From contig DFEW01000050.1 of assembly GCA_002369195.1 (NCBI GenBank), positions 25,785 to 36,989 of the forward strand: a stretch of 11,205 bases of DNA, written 5' to 3'. The position numbers and the translations under genes were made by a program. Every line of letters begins with the position of its first letter. The first letter of the stretch is position 1. The notes below the pieces were generated by a model. That model worked only from the letters and a program-made list of their open reading frames with translations, had not been told where the DNA came from and ran no database searches. Shown here one piece after another: positions 7,358-11,205 of this stretch. The stretch comes from Christensenella sp. UBA3792. Its GTDB lineage: Bacteria > Bacillota > Clostridia > Christensenellales > CAG-138.

Positions 7358-7388
7358 TAATATCTATCTTTTGCTGAGGATTGCGCTG

Positions 7389-7970
7389 ATGTCTTATTGC
7401 ACGAAATGTGGGAACGAATTGTTCCCGGGCTCTGTGTTTTGCGCCTACTGCGGTGAACCGGTTATGCGCAAACGTCCATCTGCACCTGAAACGCCGATCG
7501 ATCACACGTCTGAAAGAAATGCAGCACCGGCTGCTCGTCCCTTAACGTCACGCAGCAATTCGGCAGATACTGTAAGAAAACTGATACAACATATTGAGAG
7601 CCTAAATAAGCATGGTCAGATAGATCAGGCAATAGAGTATTGTGATGTTATTCTTACTGCTGATCCGTCAAATAGCGAAATACTAAAAAAGCGGGATCAG
7701 TTATCGCAGATTATCACAAACCCGAATGTGACCATCGTATTCAGAGCTTCAAAAAGGATTGTTCTACAGACTTCAATCAATAATACGATGTCTGCAAAAT
7801 ATGCTTCCGGCGACATGCGGCATTTTACTCTGAATGTCGGTACCTATGTCGTTAAGTTTCACCTTGGATCGAAGCGATATGAGCGGACAATTACAATCGC
7901 GGATCGTTACAGCAAAATCATGATCCATGTTGCAGCAGGAAAAATGAAAAACTCGATCCAAATCATTTAA
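7389..7970 (+). CDS. Small zinc-ribbon protein with C-terminal beta domain
   Basis: A 193-aa protein without a recognisable named family. It has an N-terminal zinc ribbon MSYCTKCGNELFPGSVFCAYCG (four cysteines at 4, 7, 18 and 21, the same spacing as ribbon 1 of the leftward membrane protein), a low-complexity Pro/Ala/Ser/Thr linker (about 28-58), a helical TPR-like pair (about 60-105, with QIDQAIEYCDVILTADPSN) and a beta-rich C-terminal domain (about 113-185) with a PEGA-like FTLNVGTYVVKFHLG strand pair. No transmembrane helix is evident. The frame is open upstream to 7305, but ATG 7389 is chosen because GAGGA (7376-7380) is eight bases before it and because zinc-ribbon proteins of this type normally begin with this motif. 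It is the only gene of the rightward arm, transcribed divergently from the regulator-SPFH operon, and probably works with it; its function is unknown. Confidence 0.85.
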   Translation: MSYCTKCGNELFPGSVFCAYCGEPVMRKRPSAPETPIDHTSERNAAPAARPLTSRSNSADTVRKLIQHIESLNKHGQIDQAIEYCDVILTADPSNSEILKKRDQLSQIITNPNVTIVFRASKRIVLQTSINNTMSAKYASGDMRHFTLNVGTYVVKFHLGSKRYERTITIADRYSKIMIHVAAGKMKNSIQII

Positions 7971-8028
7971 TAGAATTCATAAGCATAACCGTTTGTCAAA
8001 GATGCGAGGTAGCCCAAGACTAATATCG

Positions 8029-8053
8029 GAATCGCCCTAACGGGCGCTTCTTT
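8029..8053 (+). terminator. Weak terminator-like hairpin after the small zinc-ribbon gene
   Basis: CGCCC (8033-8037), loop TAAC, GGGCG (8042-8046), with outer GAA/TTC pairing after one mismatch and a CTTCTTT tail. The tail is not a clean T run, so efficiency is doubtful. The stretch 7971-8087 otherwise shows no gene and no convincing vegetative promoter. Confidence 0.4.
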
Positions 8054-8087
8054 GTATGCAAACGCAGATTTCGGGCATGCTGTGCGC

Positions 8088-8654
8088 ATGGGGATCCTGA
8101 TCGCGCTTTTCATATTGCTGTTTCTTTTGCTGCTGCTGTCGATGCCGATTTTGGTGCGCGTGCGCGCGCGGCTCGGCGTGCGCGGGGCGGTCGTGCATGC
8201 GCGGCTGTACCTGCTCGGGCTGATCCCGGTTCCGATCCGCCTGCGGGTGTATCTGCTCAAAAAGCCGTACTTTACGCTGTGCATCGGCAAAAGGCGCATC
8301 CGGCTCGGATCGCGCTCCGGCGGGGCGGGCGGCGCGCACAAAGGCGTGCGGGCGGAGCGGCTTTGCGTTTCGGTCACGGTCGGCGTGCGCGACGATCCGG
8401 CAGGCGCGACGGTGCTTGCGGGAACGCTCGGCGTACTCTTCTCAATGCTCGTGCCTGCAATCGCGGGATCGGGAACGGTCGCGGTGCATCCGATCCGCCG
8501 ACCGATGCTGCGGCTGTCGCTCGATGCGTTTTTGATCGCGCAGCCGCCGGTCATGCTCGCGGGCGTTTTGCACAAGAAGCGTATAGCGCGGGCGAAGGAT
8601 GCAAACAATAGGCGTATTCCGAAAGAAAAGAGGACCGAATATGCATCCTGTTGA
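8088..8654 (+). CDS. DUF2953 (YtfI-like) sporulation-associated membrane protein
   Basis: A 188-aa protein with one strongly hydrophobic N-terminal helix (about 2-24) and then a basic, beta-rich body beginning VRVRARLG, with an LYLLGLIPVPI strand typical of DUF2953. The C-terminus is again very basic. The function of the family is not established; it is found in endospore formers next to ytfJ/gerW, as it is here. The start is uncertain: ATG 8088 places the transmembrane helix at the very N-terminus, but no clear ribosome site precedes it; GTG 8082 and TTG 8052 are in-frame alternatives. The stop lies inside the gerW start region (14-bp overlap). In many Clostridia this gene follows scpA/scpB; here it follows the accessory segment instead. 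Confidence 0.8.
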   Translation: MGILIALFILLFLLLLLSMPILVRVRARLGVRGAVVHARLYLLGLIPVPIRLRVYLLKKPYFTLCIGKRRIRLGSRSGGAGGAHKGVRAERLCVSVTVGVRDDPAGATVLAGTLGVLFSMLVPAIAGSGTVAVHPIRRPMLRLSLDAFLIAQPPVMLAGVLHKKRIARAKDANNRRIPKEKRTEYASC

Positions 8655-9054
8655 AACCATTCTGCAAACGACCATGCGCGAGGTCAAGAACATCATCGAC
8701 GTGAACACGATCGTCGGCAACCCGATCTACGGCGAGGGTGGGGCGGTGCTGATCCCCGTCTCAAAGGTCTCGCTCGGCTTTTTCGCGGGCGGCGGGGATT
8801 TTCCGACGCAGACCGTCGCGCGCAAGGGGCAGCCCGACAACGACGCCGACCGCTACCCGTTTCTGGGCGCGAGCGTCGTCGGCGTCTCGATCACGCCGAA
8901 GGCGTTCCTGTACATGCAGGGCGGCAAGGCGACGCTGCTGCATGCCGACTGCGACAATACGCTCGACCGGCTCGTCCAGCTGATTCCGACCGCGATGAAC
9001 GAGATTCGCGAAGCGCTCGACGATCTGCGCCGCGCCCCGGAGGAGGAAGCGTGA
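8641..9054 (+). CDS. gerW: GerW/YtfJ family sporulation protein
   Basis: A 137-aa member of the Spore_YtfJ family, which in Bacillus is produced in the forespore and is needed for proper spore germination. Recognisable family blocks are VGNPIYGEGG (25-34), VLIPVSKVSLGFFAGGGDF (36-54) and GVSITPKAFLYM (81-92), followed by an acidic helical tail; length is standard. The start is ATG 8641 with GAGGA (8630-8634) six bases upstream; the longer open frame beginning at 8599 lacks a ribosome site and family support. It overlaps the DUF2953 gene by 14 bp and its TGA overlaps the next GTG start by 4 bp. The ribosome site for the next gene is embedded in its own last codons. Confidence 0.93.
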   Translation: MHPVETILQTTMREVKNIIDVNTIVGNPIYGEGGAVLIPVSKVSLGFFAGGGDFPTQTVARKGQPDNDADRYPFLGASVVGVSITPKAFLYMQGGKATLLHADCDNTLDRLVQLIPTAMNEIREALDDLRRAPEEEA

Positions 9055-10223
9055 AGCGGCTGCTTGCCGCGCTCGTGTGCCTGCTTCTGCTGGTTCCGGC
9101 ATCCGCGGGCGCGGAGACGGTGCCCGCGCAGGCGGCGTACCTTGTGGAGGCGAACTCCGGCACGGTGCTGTTCGAACAGAACGCGCATGCGCATTTGCCG
9201 ATGGCGAGCACGACCAAGATCATGACCGCCCTGCTTGCGATCGAATCGGGCCGCATGCAGGAGACGGTGACGGTCGCGCCGGAGGCGGCGGGGACGGAGG
9301 GCTCGTCGATGTATCTGAAGGCGGGCGAGCGGCTGCCGCTTGCCGATCTCGTGTACGGGCTGATGCTGCGCTCCGGCAATGACGCCGCGGCGGCGATCGC
9401 CTGCTTTCTGGACGGCGGGATCGCGGCGTTTGCCGACCGCATGAACGCGCGCGCGGAGGAGCTGAAACTCAAGGACACGCACTTTACGAACCCGAACGGA
9501 CTGCACGATCCCGATCACTACACGAGCGCGCACGATCTGTGCATGCTCGCGGCGGCGGCGCTCGACAACCCGACCTTCTGCGAGATCGTGCGCACGCAGT
9601 ACTACGAATCGCGCGGCGACACGGTGCGCACGCTCAAGAACAAGAACCGCCTGCTGTGGGAGTACGAAGGCGCGATCGGCGTCAAGACCGGCTACACGAA
9701 GGCGGCGGGCAAGTGCCTCGCGTTCGCAGCGGAGCGCGGCGGAATGAAACTCGTCGGCGTCGTGCTGAACTGTCCGTCGATGTGGGACACCGCCGAATCG
9801 ATGCTCGACGGCGCGTTTTCGACGTATCGGGCGCGGCTGTTTCTGGGCACCGACGCCGTTTTTATGCTGCCGGTGCAAAACGGTTCGAAAAAAACGTTGC
9901 CTGCGGCGCCGATTTCCTGTATACTGGTTCCGGTAAGACGCGACGACGACGCGATCTATTCGGTCGAAACGACCTTCCTTCCGACGGTCTGTGCGCCGGT
10001 TGCGGCGGGCGATGCGGTCGGAACGGCGACGCTGTACCGCAACGGGGAGGCGATCCGTTCGGTGCCGATCGTTGCACGGGAAGCGGTCGACGCGCGCGGT
10101 TTTACCGACTATTTTGAACAGGCGGTTTCGTCGTTTGTGCACGGAATCGCGAGGGGTTTATGCGGCTGCAAAAATACATGGCGGATTGCGGCGTGGCTTC
10201 GCGCCGCGCATCGGAACAACTGA
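9051..10223 (+). CDS. dacF: D-alanyl-D-alanine carboxypeptidase (DacB/DacF-type PBP)
   Basis: A 390-aa serine-type penicillin-binding protein (peptidase S11) that removes the terminal D-Ala from peptidoglycan stem peptides outside the membrane; in spore formers DacB/DacF tune cortex cross-linking. A signal peptide is clear (KR then a Leu-rich core, cleavage near residues 19-21, ASAGA). Catalytic motifs are all present: S53-T-T-K56, S108-G-N110 and K212-T-G214. A C-terminal beta domain (about 265-345) is followed by a possible amphipathic anchor helix (about 352-370). The start is GTG 9051, overlapping the gerW stop as GTGA, with GGAGG (9039-9043) seven bases upstream. Unusually, the last 21 codons overlap the pseudouridine synthase gene by 64 bp, so the tail after about residue 370 may be non-conserved. 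The choice between DacB and DacF cannot be made from motifs; the symbol is tentative. Confidence 0.92.
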   Translation: MKRLLAALVCLLLLVPASAGAETVPAQAAYLVEANSGTVLFEQNAHAHLPMASTTKIMTALLAIESGRMQETVTVAPEAAGTEGSSMYLKAGERLPLADLVYGLMLRSGNDAAAAIACFLDGGIAAFADRMNARAEELKLKDTHFTNPNGLHDPDHYTSAHDLCMLAAAALDNPTFCEIVRTQYYESRGDTVRTLKNKNRLLWEYEGAIGVKTGYTKAAGKCLAFAAERGGMKLVGVVLNCPSMWDTAESMLDGAFSTYRARLFLGTDAVFMLPVQNGSKKTLPAAPISCILVPVRRDDDAIYSVETTFLPTVCAPVAAGDAVGTATLYRNGEAIRSVPIVAREAVDARGFTDYFEQAVSSFVHGIARGLCGCKNTWRIAAWLRAAHRNN

Positions 10224-10873
10224 TTGCGGACGGGCGGGTCACGGTCAACGGACTGCCCGCCGTGCTCGGCATGTCGGTCGAGGACGGCGACGTCGTCTGC
10301 CTCGACGGCAAGCGGCTTTCACTCGAACAGAAGCGCGTCGTGCTGATGCTCTACAAGCCGCGCGGCGTTGTGTCCACGTCGAGCGACGAGGCGGGTCGCA
10401 AGACCGTGCAGGCGTTCGTGTCCGACCTGCCGTACCGGCTCTATAACGTCGGACGGCTCGACCTCAATTCGGAGGGACTGCTGCTGCTGACGAACGACGG
10501 CGAGCTGTGCAATCACCTGATGCACCCGCGCTACGGCGTCGAAAAGACGTACCGCGTCGTGTGCGACGGCACGCTGTCCGCAACCGAGATCGCGACGCTC
10601 ACCAACGGTGTGCAGCTCGACGACGGCATGACCGCGCCCGCGAAGGTCGCCAATATCCGCAGAAGCACGACCGGCGGCACCGCGTTTTCGATCACGATCC
10701 ACGAAGGGCGCAACCGGCAGATCCGCCGCATGCTCGAAGCGGTGGGGCACCGTACCCTGCGCCTCAAGCGCGAGGCATACGGACCGCTCAAGCTTGGCGA
10801 GCTGAAGCCGGGTGAGTGGCGATATCTGTCCGAAGCGGAAATCGCAGCGCTGTATCGCACCGCGCGCGTATAA
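10160..10873 (+). CDS. rluB: RsuA/RluB-type rRNA pseudouridine synthase
   Basis: A 237-aa enzyme that isomerises a specific uridine in rRNA to pseudouridine. An N-terminal S4 RNA-binding domain (1-about 60, MRLQKYMADCGVASRR) is followed by the catalytic domain with GRLDLNSEGLLLLTNDGEL (98-116), where D101 is the catalytic aspartate, and the C-terminal EGRNRQIRRM (182-191). Length is typical for the family. The start is fixed by the conserved S4 beginning and GAGG (10151-10154) five bases before ATG. B. subtilis also carries a rluB homologue (ypuL) close to dacB, so the neighbourhood fits. RluB (23S) is more likely than RsuA (16S) in Firmicutes, but the target base cannot be proven from sequence. 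Confidence 0.92.
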   Translation: MRLQKYMADCGVASRRASEQLIADGRVTVNGLPAVLGMSVEDGDVVCLDGKRLSLEQKRVVLMLYKPRGVVSTSSDEAGRKTVQAFVSDLPYRLYNVGRLDLNSEGLLLLTNDGELCNHLMHPRYGVEKTYRVVCDGTLSATEIATLTNGVQLDDGMTAPAKVANIRRSTTGGTAFSITIHEGRNRQIRRMLEAVGHRTLRLKREAYGPLKLGELKPGEWRYLSEAEIAALYRTARV

Positions 10874-10878
10874 TCACC

Positions 10879-10904
10879 AAGAAGGGGGAAGCCCCTTCTT
10901 TTTT
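10879..10904 (+). terminator. Rho-independent terminator of the sporulation/rluB operon
   Basis: AAGAAGGGG (10879-10887), loop GAAG, CCCCTTCTT (10892-10900), then T's to 10904: a 9-bp stem with a T tract starting six bases after the rluB stop. Confidence 0.9.
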
Positions 10905-10961
10905 GTTCTGTGCATGGCGCCGTTTTTTCGCGTCCGCGCGGAGTTTCTTCCTATGTACCAA

Positions 10962-11096
10962 ATACGATATTTATATCGTATACGGTAATAACGGATACGG
11001 TAATAACGAATACCGTATCCGATACGGTAGAGAATAATAAGTATCGTATCCGTTACGGTAAGGAAGAATCAAAAAATACCGTATCCGTTACGGTAT
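10962..11096. repeat. Cluster of TACGGTA/TACCGTA palindromic repeats
   Basis: Within 135 bases the heptamer TACGGTA or its complement TACCGTA occurs seven times exactly (10981, 10996, 11011, 11023, 11054, 11077, 11089), with related one-mismatch copies. They build three perfect inverted repeats: 10962-10981 (9-bp arms, TT centre), 11011-11029 (9-bp arms, one-base centre) and 11076-11096 (8-bp arms, five-base centre). There is also a 14-base tandem direct repeat (10980-10993 and 10995-11008, period 15). The two short open frames crossing it encode repetitive TVITDTV-like peptides without ribosome sites and are not taken as genes. Confidence 0.85.
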
Positions 11097-11155
11097 AGAA
11101 ATCTTTTTCTCAAGCGGAAAAACACCGCATCACGTGCATTGCGCACACCCAAATG

Positions 11156-11205
11156 CCCTCCCTGTGTAAGGGAGGGTGGGTTTTGCGCAGCAAAAGACGG
11201 AAGGG
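11156..11205 (+). repeat. Double-hairpin intergenic element, truncated by the window end
   Basis: CCCTCCCT (11156-11163) pairs with AGGGAGGG (11169-11176) around the loop GTGTA; then TTTTGC (11181-11186) pairs with GCAAAA (11190-11195) around GCA; then GACGGAAGGG to the end. The arrangement, including the GTGTAAGGGAGGG wording, resembles dispersed MITE/REP-like intergenic repeats that I associate from memory with gut Clostridia genomes. This is pattern recall, not a database result. The right boundary is outside the window. Confidence 0.6.

Larger units (their letters stand above)
3858..8030. other. AT-richer accessory segment carrying the SPFH/zinc-ribbon module
   Basis: By eye, the sequence from just after the 3824-3856 terminator to just before the 8033-8046 hairpin is clearly more AT-rich, with less biased third codon positions (frequent TTT, AAA, ATA), than the GC-rich transport genes to the left and sporulation genes to the right. 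All genes of the divergent module lie inside it. No integrase, transposase, tRNA or matching terminal repeats were found, so acquisition is inferred only from composition and gene content, and the exact edges are uncertain. Confidence 0.55.

Noticed and set aside
7983..8026. Promoter for the DUF2953-gerW operon (TTGTCA at 7993 with TAATAT at 8021, or a sporulation-sigma pair using GCATAA at 7983)
   Set aside because: The vegetative pair has a 22-base spacer and the sporulation-type pair lacks a matching -10; neither is good enough to annotate.
3770..8050. Attachment sites or terminal repeats flanking the AT-rich segment
   Set aside because: Comparison by eye of about 80 bases at each edge found no convincing shared direct or inverted repeat, and there is no integrase or transposase.
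8853..10142. Long - strand open frame opposite gerW and the carboxypeptidase
   Set aside because: Arg/His-rich shadow translation; both + strand genes have complete family motifs.
10962..11096. Possible CRISPR array
   Set aside because: The repeated units are only 7-20 bases, overlap each other, have irregular spacing and show no unique spacers of uniform length; no cas genes are nearby.
10910..11098. Short + strand open frames encoding repetitive TVITDTV/NTVSVTV-like peptides
   Set aside because: The repetition is a direct result of the TACGGTA palindromes; there is no ribosome site and no domain, and the frames run through a terminator-adjacent noncoding stretch.

Overview
The window suggests a Gram-positive, endospore-forming member of the Clostridia, probably a gut-type lineage with a fairly GC-rich genome. 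The evidence is a GerW/YtfJ sporulation gene next to a DUF2953 (YtfI-like) gene, a DacB/DacF-type penicillin-binding protein and an RsuA/RluB pseudouridine synthase, plus strong AGGAGG ribosome sites and GC-rich codon use in the flanking genes. No 16S or other phylogenetic marker is present, so the placement is an inference.

Layout. (1) Positions 1-3139, + strand: the 3' part of a double-domain ABC ATPase followed by two overlapping BPD_transp_2 permeases, a nucleoside/purine importer of the Bacillus NupOPQ (YufOPQ) kind, closed by a strong terminator. (2) 3191-3856: a monocistronic P-loop NTPase gene with its own extended -10 promoter and a terminator that looks bidirectional. (3) About 3860-8030: a visibly AT-richer segment with different codon use, organised around a divergent promoter region (7133-7388). 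Leftward runs a three-gene unit: a small Xre-type regulator, a YdjI-like SPFH protein ending in a GYF_2 domain, and a membrane protein with two zinc ribbons, a coiled coil and one PASTA-like domain. Rightward runs a short protein with the same type of N-terminal zinc ribbon and a C-terminal beta domain. (4) 8088-10873, GC-rich again: DUF2953, gerW, D-Ala-D-Ala carboxypeptidase and rluB, each overlapping the next, so clearly one translationally coupled operon, closed by a terminator. (5) 10905-11205: no gene; a dense cluster of TACGGTA/TACCGTA palindromes, then a double-hairpin element cut by the window end that looks like a dispersed intergenic repeat.

The part most likely to hold something undescribed is the divergent module at 3890-7970. 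Its nearest characterised relative in concept is the B. subtilis ydjFGHI membrane-stress operon (PspA, zinc-ribbon membrane protein YdjG, YdjH, SPFH protein YdjI). Here there is no PspA in the window, a GYF_2 domain sits at the C-terminus of the SPFH protein, zinc ribbons are carried on two separate proteins, and an Xre regulator leads the operon. A membrane-stress or cell-envelope surveillance role is a hypothesis only. The GC-rich flanks and the unrelated gene content on either side suggest the module was inserted into a conserved neighbourhood.
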